DNA from: a bacterium
Lineage (GTDB): Bacteria > Zhuqueibacterota > Zhuqueibacteria > Zhuqueibacterales > Zhuqueibacteraceae
Length of the DNA stretch: 64,000 nt
Assembly (NCBI GenBank): GCA_023150945.1
Contig: JAKLJX010000013.1
Location: forward strand, 62,001-126,000
Direction: 5' to 3'
A model generated the notes under the pieces. The model did no database searches. It was not told the origin of the DNA and saw only the letters and a list, made by a program, of their open reading frames with translations. A program made the position numbers and the translations under genes. Shown piece by piece: positions 42,906-51,658 of the stretch (positions are counted from its first letter, which is position 1; every line of letters starts with the position of its first letter).

Positions 42906-45287
42906 TTACTCGTAGCGCAGCGCCTTGACGGGATTCGCCACCGCGGCCTTGGTCGCCTGTAAGCTCACCGTCAAAAGAGCAATGGCCAAAGCCAGCCCGC
43001 CGCCGAGTAAAAAGGGGCGAGGACCCAAGTCCAGGCGATAGGCAAAATTTTCCAACCAGGTATCGGTGGCGTAATATGCCACGGGCACGGCCAGCGCAAA
43101 CGCGAGCAGCACCAGCCGGCTGAATTCTTTGGAGAGCAGCAGCAGAATGGACGGCACGGTAGCGCCCAGCACTTTGCGAATGCCGATTTCCTTGGTGCGC
43201 TGCTCGGCCGTGAAGGAAGCCAGTCCCAGCAGCCCCAAACAAGCCACGAAGAAGGCGAGAAACGTGAACGCGCTGAACAGCCGGCCCAGGCGTTCTTCGG
43301 TTTGATAGAGCCGGTCAAAGTCGGCATCGAGAAAACGATAGTCCAAGGGCAAATCCGGCTCGCAGGCCCGCCACTGTTCGGCGAGGAACGGTAGCGCAGC
43401 CGCAGTTTGCTGCGGCGCCAGGCGAATCGCCGCGCTCCACGACCACTCGGGCTTGATATCCAACACCAGCGGCTCGATTTTTTGATGCAGTGATTTGAAA
43501 TGGAAATCCTTCACCACCCCGATCACCTGACCCATCTCTTCATCCCACACCCGAAACGGGCGGCCGACCGGATCTTCCCATCCCAATTCGCGCACGGCGG
43601 TTTCATTCAAAATGTAAGCGTGTCCAGCATCGGTGGAAAACTCGCGGGAGAAGTTGCGGCCCTGCATGATCTGCAAGCCGAGGGTGGGCACGGTTTCCTC
43701 ATCCACCAGCATGGTGTAGAAGCTTCTGGTTTCCGGCTCTTCCTTGCCGGGCCAGACGTAGCCGCGGCTGGTGCCGACGCGGCCGGGCACGTTGGCCACC
43801 AGCGCAACGTTGCGCACGCCGGGATGCGCCAACAGTGATTGTCGAAACGCCGCGAAGCGCTGTTTAGCCGCGCCGCTGAGATTGAGATGGAGCACCTGTT
43901 CCTTGTCGAAGCCCAGCTCATGCGTTTTCATGTAGGCAAGTTGATCGCGGACGGTGAGAATCGCGATCAACAGGAAAACTGCGATGCTGAATTGCGCGAC
44001 GATCAAGCCCTTGCGCAGCGCCGCGCCTTGGGCGCCGCGGGTGACCAGGCCTTTCAGAACTTTCGCCGGGTCGAATCCCGAGAGAATCACCGCCGGATAG
44101 ATCGCGGCCAGCACGCTCGCCGCCAAGCCGATACCCGCCAGCAACAGCAACAAGCCGGGATTGGCGAACACCTCCACTGCCAGCTTTCCGCCCCCCAGTT
44201 CGCCGGCGAGCGGCGCTGCCGTTTGCAGGAGAGCCAGCGCCAACCCGACCGCGCAGATGCCGGCGAGCAGCGATTCCCCGAACAACTGCAGCAGCAGCGT
44301 CCCCCGATCGGCGCCCACGACTTTGCGCACGCCGATCTCTTTCGCGCGTTGCGCCGCCCGTGCCGTGGCCAGATTCACGAAATTGATGCAGGCGATGAAC
44401 AGAATGAGCACAGCCAAGGCGGAGAAAATGTAGAGGTGGCGTTTATCGCTGTTGCTGCCGATGTCCCAGCGCACCTCAGTGGTGAGATGAATGTCGGTAA
44501 TCGGCTGCAGCGCCAGCGCGGTGGAGTTGGCGGCCTCGGCATTGCGATATTTCTGCAGAAACTCGGGAAAGCGACTGGTGTAGTTCTCCGGCGCGGCGCC
44601 GGCGGGCAGCAAAAGATAGGTGTAGTAGTTGAAATTCGTGTATTCCGCCAGCGCCTGTTCCCCCATGAAGGCGGTAATCGTGTGGAATGAGGTCAGATAG
44701 TCAAACTGCAGATGCGAGTTCTTGGGGAGCGGCTGCAGCACGCCGGTGATTCTGAGATCCAGCTTCAAATCACCGCGCAACAGCGTCAGCGTTTTGCCTA
44801 CGGGATTGTCGCGGCCAAACCAGGCTGCAGCCGCTGCCGGCGACAGCACCATGGTGTTGGGCGCGGCCAGCGCGGTGGCGGGATCACCCTGGCGCAGTGG
44901 AAAAGTGAAGACGCGAAACACCGCAGAGTCCGCATAGAAAAACCCGTCCACCGTGCGCGTTTCGCTGCCCGCTTTGAGATTGGCGCGGCTGTTGGCCGTG
45001 AAGAACCGCACCACTTCAAGCTCGGGAAACTCCTGCTTCAGATGCGTGGCATAGCCGGAGGCGCTGATCGCCGAGCGCTCCGGCTCGCCCTCGCGGGCAG
45101 CATGCAGCAGGCGATAGAGGCGGGGCGCATGCTGGTGAAAGCGGTCAAAACTGCGCTCCTGGCGGACGTAAAGCAGGATGAAGAAGCAGCACGCCAGGCC
45201 GAGGGCCAGCCCGCTGAGGTTGATGAAGGTGTAGCCCTTGTGCTTGGCCAGGTTGCGCAAAGCAATCGTCAGGTAATGTTTCAGCAT
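42906..45287 (-). CDS. FtsX/MacB-family ABC transporter permease
   Basis: 793 residues from ATG 45287. Two copies of the arrangement 'TM helix, MacB-type periplasmic domain, three TM helices (FtsX)': first half about 1-420, second half about 430-793. The characteristic post-helix segments are RAKEIGVRKVVGA and RTKEIGIRKVLGA. Such permeases perform mechanotransmission or export of lipoproteins, peptides or antibiotics with a MacB-like ATPase. No ATPase gene is adjacent, so the partner is elsewhere. Length is typical of the double-FtsX proteins common in FCB bacteria. Confidence 0.92.
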   Translation of the reverse strand: MLKHYLTIALRNLAKHKGYTFINLSGLALGLACCFFILLYVRQERSFDRFHQHAPRLYRLLHAAREGEPERSAISASGYATHLKQEFPELEVVRFFTANSRANLKAGSETRTVDGFFYADSAVFRVFTFPLRQGDPATALAAPNTMVLSPAAAAAWFGRDNPVGKTLTLLRGDLKLDLRITGVLQPLPKNSHLQFDYLTSFHTITAFMGEQALAEYTNFNYYTYLLLPAGAAPENYTSRFPEFLQKYRNAEAANSTALALQPITDIHLTTEVRWDIGSNSDKRHLYIFSALAVLILFIACINFVNLATARAAQRAKEIGVRKVVGADRGTLLLQLFGESLLAGICAVGLALALLQTAAPLAGELGGGKLAVEVFANPGLLLLLAGIGLAASVLAAIYPAVILSGFDPAKVLKGLVTRGAQGAALRKGLIVAQFSIAVFLLIAILTVRDQLAYMKTHELGFDKEQVLHLNLSGAAKQRFAAFRQSLLAHPGVRNVALVANVPGRVGTSRGYVWPGKEEPETRSFYTMLVDEETVPTLGLQIMQGRNFSREFSTDAGHAYILNETAVRELGWEDPVGRPFRVWDEEMGQVIGVVKDFHFKSLHQKIEPLVLDIKPEWSWSAAIRLAPQQTAAALPFLAEQWRACEPDLPLDYRFLDADFDRLYQTEERLGRLFSAFTFLAFFVACLGLLGLASFTAEQRTKEIGIRKVLGATVPSILLLLSKEFSRLVLLAFALAVPVAYYATDTWLENFAYRLDLGPRPFLLGGGLALAIALLTVSLQATKAAVANPVKALRYE

Positions 45288-45565
45288 CAGGTCTGTGCTC
45301 CGATTGGATTCAGCCTCCGGTTTGGCACCTCCACGAGGCGGCCTCTTTTAAGGTTGCAGAATGAGACAAGCAAGTCCGAGAAAAGGTTGCCGGCGGGTGC
45401 AAGAGGTCATGGTGGTGTGCTGCTGTCGCGCTGCGTCACGAGGGCCTGCGGGAAGTGAATGGAGGTGAATCGGGCATCCTGCCGCGCATTCGCGTCAATG
45501 CACTTGTGTCTGACAAAATGAATCGCTTCTTTCCAACGCACCTTTTCAACCGGAAGGAGAACGCG

Positions 45566-47671
45566 ATGACAACTCTGTTGCGAGGCCGCATTGCCGTGCT
45601 GGTGCTGCTGCTTTGGGTGTTGCCGCTGTGCGCGCAGGAAGCCGGCCGCTTTGCCGGGGCCATCAAAACCATCGAGCAGACGGTGGCAAAGCAAATGGCA
45701 AGTGATCGGACTCCCGCGGTTTCCATTGCCTTCATGAAAGATGATTTTCAGTGGGCGCGGGGATTCGGCTGGGCGGACTTGGAGAATCAAGTGCCGGCCA
45801 CGGAAAAATCCATGTATCGTCTCGCCTCGGTCACCAAGCCTATGACCGCGGCGGCGATCCTGCAATTGGCGGAGCACGGCCGGATCGATCTCGATCGCGA
45901 GGTGCAGGCATACGTGCCCTATTTCCCGCAAAAGGCCTGGCCGGTCACGGTGCGCCAGCTTCTCGGCCATCTCGGCGGCATCAGCCATTACAAGAATGCC
46001 GCGGCAGAGCTGCATATCACCGCGCCGAAGTCGACGCGCGAGGCCATCGCCATCTTCCAGGATTTTGATTTGGTCGCCGAGCCGGGTACGCGCTACAACT
46101 ATTCCAGCTACGGCTACAATCTGCTCGGCGCGGTGATTGAAGGCGCCTCCGGCATGTCGTATGGTGAATACATGCGTCAGCATGTTTGGGAGCCGCTGGG
46201 CATGCACGACACTCGCCTCGATGATCCCTATGATTTGATTCCGCACCGCGTGCGCGGCTATCAACTCGTCGAAGGCGAGATCAAGAATTCCGAGTTTGTC
46301 AACCTCAGCAGCCGCTTTGCCGCGGGCGGCACGCGCAGTACGGTGTTGGACATGGTCAAGTTTGCGCACGGCCTGAACACCGGCAAGCTGCTTTCCCGCG
46401 CCAGCCTCGAGCAGATGTATGAAGCCATGGCGACCAAAGACGGTCGCCTCACCGACTACGGCATGGGCTGGGGCACGGGCCATAGTCTCGGCCACTTCAT
46501 GGTGCGCCACAGCGGCGGTCAGCAGGAGACACGCACCATGCTTTACAATTATCCGTGCTGCAATTTCATCGTTGCGGTTGCCTGCAATTTCGAAAGCGCC
46601 AATCCGGCGGCCTATGCCAACCTCGTGGTGGCCGCCGTTTTGGAAGAACCCGCCAATATCGTGGCCTACGCGCCCGACAAAGTCAGCGACGCCATCTTGC
46701 TCGGCCTGCGCGAAGTTTTTGCGAGCGGCTTGAATGACTTCCAGCGGTTCGGCAAAGCAACGAGCGAGGATCCGGCGGAGCTGGCGCAAGCGTTTTCCTA
46801 TTTCAATCAGCACGTCAGCCCTCCGGCCTTGCAGCGAGATCACGCTGCGGCGCTGCAGAAAATCCGCGAGGGCCGCCATCCCGTTGCGCAGCAGGCATTC
46901 AGCAAGATCGGCTCCTACATGGCCGCGCGCCTCAAAGCAAAAGCCGGCGCAGTCCGGCTCGAGAGTTATCATCAAACCGGCGCGATTCCATTCTTCCATG
47001 ACTATATCGCCCTGTACCAGCAGGATGCTCGCCACCCTGCCACCTTCCGCTTTCACGCTGCTTTCGAAAAATCAGTGCAGCGCTGGCAACGTGACTGGCA
47101 ACGGACGTGGACGCCAGAAGTGCGCGCCCTGGCGCTGGCGCCGCGCTCTGATTTCGCCGCGGTGCAGGCTCATCTGCAGAAGCTGTTCGCCGGCGCGCAA
47201 ATCTATCCGAGTTTCATCAGCGAATTTGATGAGGCGATCGTGCAGTACATGCTGCGCGGCGAGCACGAGAAAGCGCTGGCCGCGGGAGAAACGGGCACGG
47301 CGCTTTATCCCAGCTCGGACGCGCTCCTGGCCGGACACGGCGTCGCACTTGCTCTCTTCGGCGCGAAGGAAAAAGGCCTGGCCCGCATCAAACAGGCCGC
47401 GGCCCGCAATCCCCAAGGCTCGGCCGGCGCCGAAGGTTTGAATCGCCTCGCCTACGAGCTTGCCGGCCGCGGACAGCTTGACCAGGGCATGGCCTTGCTG
47501 CAAATCGCCGTGGAATTGTATCCTCAAACAGCCAATCTCTACGACAGTCTGGGGGAGTTTCACTTGCAGAAAGGGGACCGGCAGCAGGCAATCACCTATT
47601 ACCAGAAGGCCTTGGAGATTGATCCCAACTTCCAAAACGCGAAGGCCATGCTGGAGAAAATCACAAAGTAA
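45566..47671 (+). CDS. Serine hydrolase (beta-lactamase/PBP fold) with TPR tail
   Basis: 701 residues; ATG 45566 has AAGGAGA upstream and a signal peptide follows (ends LCAQ). The class C beta-lactamase/DD-peptidase-like domain occupies about 35-370 with SxxK motif SVTK, the YSSYGYN tyrosine motif and the HSGG triad motif. The C-terminal part (about 540-700) contains TPR-like units, the last being FHLQKGDRQQAITYYQKALEIDPN. Likely a periplasmic peptidase or esterase; the TPR tail may bind a partner. Substrate unknown; not necessarily active on beta-lactams. Confidence 0.88.
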   Translation: MTTLLRGRIAVLVLLLWVLPLCAQEAGRFAGAIKTIEQTVAKQMASDRTPAVSIAFMKDDFQWARGFGWADLENQVPATEKSMYRLASVTKPMTAAAILQLAEHGRIDLDREVQAYVPYFPQKAWPVTVRQLLGHLGGISHYKNAAAELHITAPKSTREAIAIFQDFDLVAEPGTRYNYSSYGYNLLGAVIEGASGMSYGEYMRQHVWEPLGMHDTRLDDPYDLIPHRVRGYQLVEGEIKNSEFVNLSSRFAAGGTRSTVLDMVKFAHGLNTGKLLSRASLEQMYEAMATKDGRLTDYGMGWGTGHSLGHFMVRHSGGQQETRTMLYNYPCCNFIVAVACNFESANPAAYANLVVAAVLEEPANIVAYAPDKVSDAILLGLREVFASGLNDFQRFGKATSEDPAELAQAFSYFNQHVSPPALQRDHAAALQKIREGRHPVAQQAFSKIGSYMAARLKAKAGAVRLESYHQTGAIPFFHDYIALYQQDARHPATFRFHAAFEKSVQRWQRDWQRTWTPEVRALALAPRSDFAAVQAHLQKLFAGAQIYPSFISEFDEAIVQYMLRGEHEKALAAGETGTALYPSSDALLAGHGVALALFGAKEKGLARIKQAAARNPQGSAGAEGLNRLAYELAGRGQLDQGMALLQIAVELYPQTANLYDSLGEFHLQKGDRQQAITYYQKALEIDPNFQNAKAMLEKITK

Positions 47672-47769
47672 TCCGGCCAGAGTTACTTGCTGCTGCGCAG
47701 CAGCGGGGCCGGCATTGCGCGCGGCTCGCGGGCGGGCCGGCAACTTGATTTTGCAGGAACGATCGCACG

Positions 47770-48732
47770 ATGAGGAATCTCACACCAATCTGCATTCGTC
47801 TTTTCCATTCTCCCGGACTCCGCAACCACACCGCGAGGAGTATCAGAGCCCGTTGGCGTGGCGGCCTTGCGCTGATCTTGTTGCCGCTCTTTGCCGCGTG
47901 GGGGCAGGCTGCCGACGCGCCGGAGGATTCCGCTTTCCCGGCTTATTGCCTGCCTCATACCGAAGTGCGATCATTGCATTCCGCCGTCACTGAAATTGAC
48001 TACACCCTGTACGTGAGCTTGCCGCGGCAGTATGCCGGGACGAACAAAGCATATCCCGTCGTCTTCGTGTTGGATGCGGATTACGCCTTCGCGCTGGCGC
48101 ACAATATCATCGAACATCTGGTTGACCGGCGGAATCTGCCGGAGATGATGGTGGTGGGCATTGCCTATGCCGGCGCGAGCCAGGTCCTGCCCGTATACCG
48201 TCACAACCGCACGCGCGATTACACGCCCACGCACACACTGGACGGCGGCTATGGCCCGGAATTTCAGAAATTCTCCGGCGGCGGGGAGCAATTCCGCCGG
48301 TTCATTGTGACCGAACTGATTCCGTTCATCGCGGCGCAGTATCGCGTCAAGCCCAACGACCGCACCCTCGTCGGCCATTCCTATGGCGGCTTGTTTGCCA
48401 CTTACCTGCTGCTGACGAATCCGGAGGCCTTTCAGAGATACATCATCGTCAGCCCATCGTACTGGTATGACCACCGCGTCATCTTCACGTTCGAGGCGCA
48501 AGCGGCCACGGGCCGGCAGCAGCTACCGGCGCGCGTATTTTTGGCGGTGGGCAGCCAGGAGAATCCCATCATGGCGCAAGATCTGGAGCAATTCGCCACC
48601 GTGCTGGCTTCCCGAAAATATCAGGGACTGCAAATGAGCAGCCGAATTTTCCCGGACGAGAATCACAACAGCGTTTTTCCTGCGGCATTGACCCGGGGAT
48701 TGCGTGTGGTGTTCGAGGGTGAAACTCCCTAG
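47770..48732 (+). CDS. Putative esterase (alpha/beta hydrolase, Fes/IroE-like)
   Basis: 320 residues from ATG 47770. A signal-type hydrophobic segment (about 30-48, ending GQAAD) follows a basic N-terminus. The alpha/beta hydrolase fold is indicated by the strand VVFVLDADYAF, the nucleophile elbow GHSYGG and the C-terminal His in PDENHNSVF. The family (esterase D / enterobactin esterase-like) cleaves simple or siderophore esters. It follows the serine hydrolase gene by 98 bases; a perfect 16-base palindrome GCTGCTGCGCAGCAGC (47689-47704) lies between. Confidence 0.85.
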   Translation: MRNLTPICIRLFHSPGLRNHTARSIRARWRGGLALILLPLFAAWGQAADAPEDSAFPAYCLPHTEVRSLHSAVTEIDYTLYVSLPRQYAGTNKAYPVVFVLDADYAFALAHNIIEHLVDRRNLPEMMVVGIAYAGASQVLPVYRHNRTRDYTPTHTLDGGYGPEFQKFSGGGEQFRRFIVTELIPFIAAQYRVKPNDRTLVGHSYGGLFATYLLLTNPEAFQRYIIVSPSYWYDHRVIFTFEAQAATGRQQLPARVFLAVGSQENPIMAQDLEQFATVLASRKYQGLQMSSRIFPDENHNSVFPAALTRGLRVVFEGETP

Positions 48733-48920
48733 ATTGCGACCGGCGCAGACGTGTGCAGGGTTACGCCGGTCTGCCGAGGGGGCAGGCTATAGATACTGCA
48801 CTGGGGTTTTGTGAAAAAATTGGCGCTGGGCTTGAATCTTCGCAGAGCTGTGGCCGGCAAAGGATCGGTTCAAGATGGCAGCGCCGCGTGATGCGATTGA
48901 CAACGATTCCCATGGTTGGC

Positions 48921-50621
48921 ATGATGAAAACCGTTCCAATCCTGTCTAAAATCCGGTTCGCCGGCTGGATCAGCGCTGCGTGCATGCTCGTTCTCGCGGC
49001 GTGCCAGGGCGAGCGCCCGCCGTTAGTGGCGGAATGGCGGGAAATCAAGATCACCCAGTCCGATTTCGAGAGATCCTACTTTCAGTATTGGCAAACCACC
49101 AGCGCGCCCGATTCACCGGCGTTGCGCCGTCAGTTCGCGCAACAAATGATCGAACAGGAATTGATCGCGCACGTGGGCATGGCTAAAGGACTGCACCAAA
49201 CCGCCGAAGTGCAGCGGCCCCTGCAGCGGGATTTCAGGCGCTTTCTGCGGCGGCGCTATCTCGAAGTGACGCTCAAGGACACCATCGCCGCGCCGACTGC
49301 AGCCGAAATCGCTGTCGCCCGGCAGCGGCAAAACACACAACTGCGCGTGCGGCAGTTGTTCGCCAGATCCGAAGAAGAAATGCAAAGCCTGAGGCAGCAG
49401 TTGCAGCAGGGCGTTCCCTTTGAAGCATTGGCAGCGGCCACCCTCCCCGACAGCGCGCTGGCCGCGGCCGGCGGGGATCTCGGCTGGCTCGGTTGGGGCG
49501 ACACCGATCTGCCGGTGGAGGAGGCGCTTTATCAGCTCGAGCGCGGCGAGATTTCGCCGCCGGTGCAATCGTTGATGGGCTGGCATGTTTTCCGCGTGGA
49601 TTCGATTCGCACCACGCTGCGCTTCGGCGAGGTAACCCCGTGGGAGCGGGAGGATCTTTACCAACGCCTGCTCAGCCGGCGGTTGGATATGGCCGCCGCC
49701 CGGCATTTGCGCGAGCTGGTGTGGAACAAACCGCTGGTGGTGAACATGGCCGTGCTCGGCCGCGTGTGGGAATATCTCGCGCCCATCCTGCAGCATTCGA
49801 CGCAGCCGCGCTGGCCGCAGGCCTTGCAGGAGATCGAGCGCAAGCCGCCACTCGATTCGTTTCAGGAGATTGCGGCCACGGTGGCAGGCGAGCCGTTCAC
49901 GGTGCAGGAATTCTTCGAGGCGCTGCCGGAGTTGCCGCGCCACTTGTTGCAGCCGAATTTGAAGAAAGCATTGGAAGTGGCGCTGCGTGATAAAATCTTG
50001 ACGACAACCGCCCAAGCCGGCGGCTTCGCCAATGATCCGGTGGTGCGCGAGAAGGCCCGGCGCGCCGAGCTGCAGTACGCCTACCACGCGACCCTGGCCG
50101 CGCAAGACTCGGTTACCGATGCAGCGGCGGCGCTGCACGAATTCTATGCCAAACACCGCGCGCGCTACGGCGAGCGAGTCGAATCCGAAGTGTATGAGAT
50201 TCTGGTTGCGCAGCGCGATTCCGCACTGGCCATCGCCAAGGCCATTCAAGCCGGCAGCGATTTTGGTGAAATGGCTCGGCGTTATTCCCGGCGGGCCGCA
50301 ACACGGGAGCGCGGCGGTTTTCTGGGAGTGATTTCAGATCAGGAAAGCGCTTTTGGACAGCAGGCCGCGCGACTGCAGTCCGGCAATCTTTATGCGCCGT
50401 TGGCAACAGCGGAGGGATACAGCATCATACGCATTGGCCGGCAGAATCGCCGCGCGCCGAAATGGGAGGAGATCGAAGCACGCGTGCGCGAAGACTGGCA
50501 GCGGTCCGCGTGGCAAAGCAGGCAGCAAAGCCTGTTGCCCGCGGACTACCGCCCAGAAGCCATCAAGTTCTATGAAGAGAATCTCACCCAAGCCCTCCGG
50601 CAGCGGGGCACGGTGTTTTAG
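48921..50621 (+). CDS. Lipoprotein peptidyl-prolyl isomerase with two parvulin domains
   Basis: 566 residues from ATG 48921 (ATG 48891 also possible; neither has a strong ribosome site). The start was chosen for its normal lipoprotein signal, lipobox LAAC. A SurA/PrsA-like helical N-domain (about 30-135) precedes a first parvulin domain (140-230, QLFARSEEE ... GGDLGWLGWG ... GWHVFRV) and a degenerate second (420-515, RGGFLGVIS ... EGYSIIRIG). It probably helps fold outer-membrane or secreted proteins in the periplasm. The second domain lacks some active-site residues and may only bind substrates. Confidence 0.85.
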   Translation: MMKTVPILSKIRFAGWISAACMLVLAACQGERPPLVAEWREIKITQSDFERSYFQYWQTTSAPDSPALRRQFAQQMIEQELIAHVGMAKGLHQTAEVQRPLQRDFRRFLRRRYLEVTLKDTIAAPTAAEIAVARQRQNTQLRVRQLFARSEEEMQSLRQQLQQGVPFEALAAATLPDSALAAAGGDLGWLGWGDTDLPVEEALYQLERGEISPPVQSLMGWHVFRVDSIRTTLRFGEVTPWEREDLYQRLLSRRLDMAAARHLRELVWNKPLVVNMAVLGRVWEYLAPILQHSTQPRWPQALQEIERKPPLDSFQEIAATVAGEPFTVQEFFEALPELPRHLLQPNLKKALEVALRDKILTTTAQAGGFANDPVVREKARRAELQYAYHATLAAQDSVTDAAAALHEFYAKHRARYGERVESEVYEILVAQRDSALAIAKAIQAGSDFGEMARRYSRRAATRERGGFLGVISDQESAFGQQAARLQSGNLYAPLATAEGYSIIRIGRQNRRAPKWEEIEARVREDWQRSAWQSRQQSLLPADYRPEAIKFYEENLTQALRQRGTVF

Positions 50622-50761
50622 AACGGCAATGCCAGCGCTGTCGCTCTGCTGCAATCTTGCCCGAGCATAATCTCACCGCTCGTGTCGTTGGACGCGGTGG
50701 CCCCAGTTCCAGACCAACGTGACTGCCCGTCTGGGCCGGCTGCCCGGCCAGCATTTTCATT

Positions 50762-51658
50762 TCACTCCTTCATGCCCGCCAGGGCAATCCCCTGAATAAA
50801 GTATTTCTGCGCGGTGAAAAAGAGTGTGAACACCGGAATGATCATCAGCAGCGAGGCGGCGGTCAGCGGCCCCCATTCGGTTTCGCCGTAGCGCGAGGAA
50901 AAGGCCTGCAAGCCCAGCGAGAGCGTGTAGAGCGCCTGATCCTGCAAATAGATCAGGGGATTCAAAAAGTCGTTCCACGAGGCCATGAACTGCAGGATGA
51001 TGACAGCGATCAAAGCCGGGCGCACCAGCGGCAGGGCAATGGTGAAGTAGGTGCGCCAGGAGCTGGCGCCGTCGATCTCCGCGGCCTCGAACAGTTCGCG
51101 CGGCAGCCCTTTGAAGAATTGCCGCAACAGAAAAATGTAGAACGCCGTGCCGAACAGTGAAGGCAGCCACAAGGGCGTGAGCGTGTCGACCAAGCCGAGC
51201 TTGGCGAAGATCAAGTATACCGGCACCATGGTGACTTGCGGCGGCAACATCATGGTGCTGAGCAGCAGCAGAAACATGGCTTCGCGGCCCGGCCAGCGAT
51301 AGCGGGCAAAGGCAAACGCCACCAGCGAGCTGGCCAGCGCCGTCCCCAAAATGGAAAGGCTGGTGACCAGTATAGTGTTGCCGAGATAACGCCACAGCGG
51401 GATGCGCGCCATGGCGCGGCCGTAGTTGTCCCAGGCCACGGGATTCGGCACGAAGAACTCCGCTAACGTATCCGAGCTGACTACCTGGGCATCCGTCTTG
51501 AACGAGGTCGCGATCAGCCAGATGATGGGCAGGGCAAAGAGCAGCGAGGTGGCGCACAGCACCAGGTGATACAACACCCGGCGCTGGATGAACTGTTGCA
51601 ACCGCTGCTGCCAGCCGGCAGCGCGGCCGCCTGCCGGTGCAAGTCGTCGATCATTCAT
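50762..51658 (-). CDS. Carbohydrate ABC transporter permease, MalG-like
   Basis: 298 residues. ATG 51658 lies inside the 3' end of the upstream fusion gene, an eight-base overlap that implies coupling (ATG 51664 is an alternative). Six membrane helices and the cytoplasmic EAA loop EAAEIDGASSWRTYFTIALPLVRP-like segment identify the CUT1 family of sugar importers. It would pair with the permease part of the fusion protein. The operon contains no ATPase; CUT1 importers often share one encoded elsewhere. Confidence 0.93.
   Translation of the reverse strand: MNDRRLAPAGGRAAGWQQRLQQFIQRRVLYHLVLCATSLLFALPIIWLIATSFKTDAQVVSSDTLAEFFVPNPVAWDNYGRAMARIPLWRYLGNTILVTSLSILGTALASSLVAFAFARYRWPGREAMFLLLLSTMMLPPQVTMVPVYLIFAKLGLVDTLTPLWLPSLFGTAFYIFLLRQFFKGLPRELFEAAEIDGASSWRTYFTIALPLVRPALIAVIILQFMASWNDFLNPLIYLQDQALYTLSLGLQAFSSRYGETEWGPLTAASLLMIIPVFTLFFTAQKYFIQGIALAGMKE

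Noticed and set aside
45407-47056. 549-codon minus-strand frame
   Set aside because: Antisense to the serine hydrolase gene with SVTK and HSGG motifs and a signal peptide.
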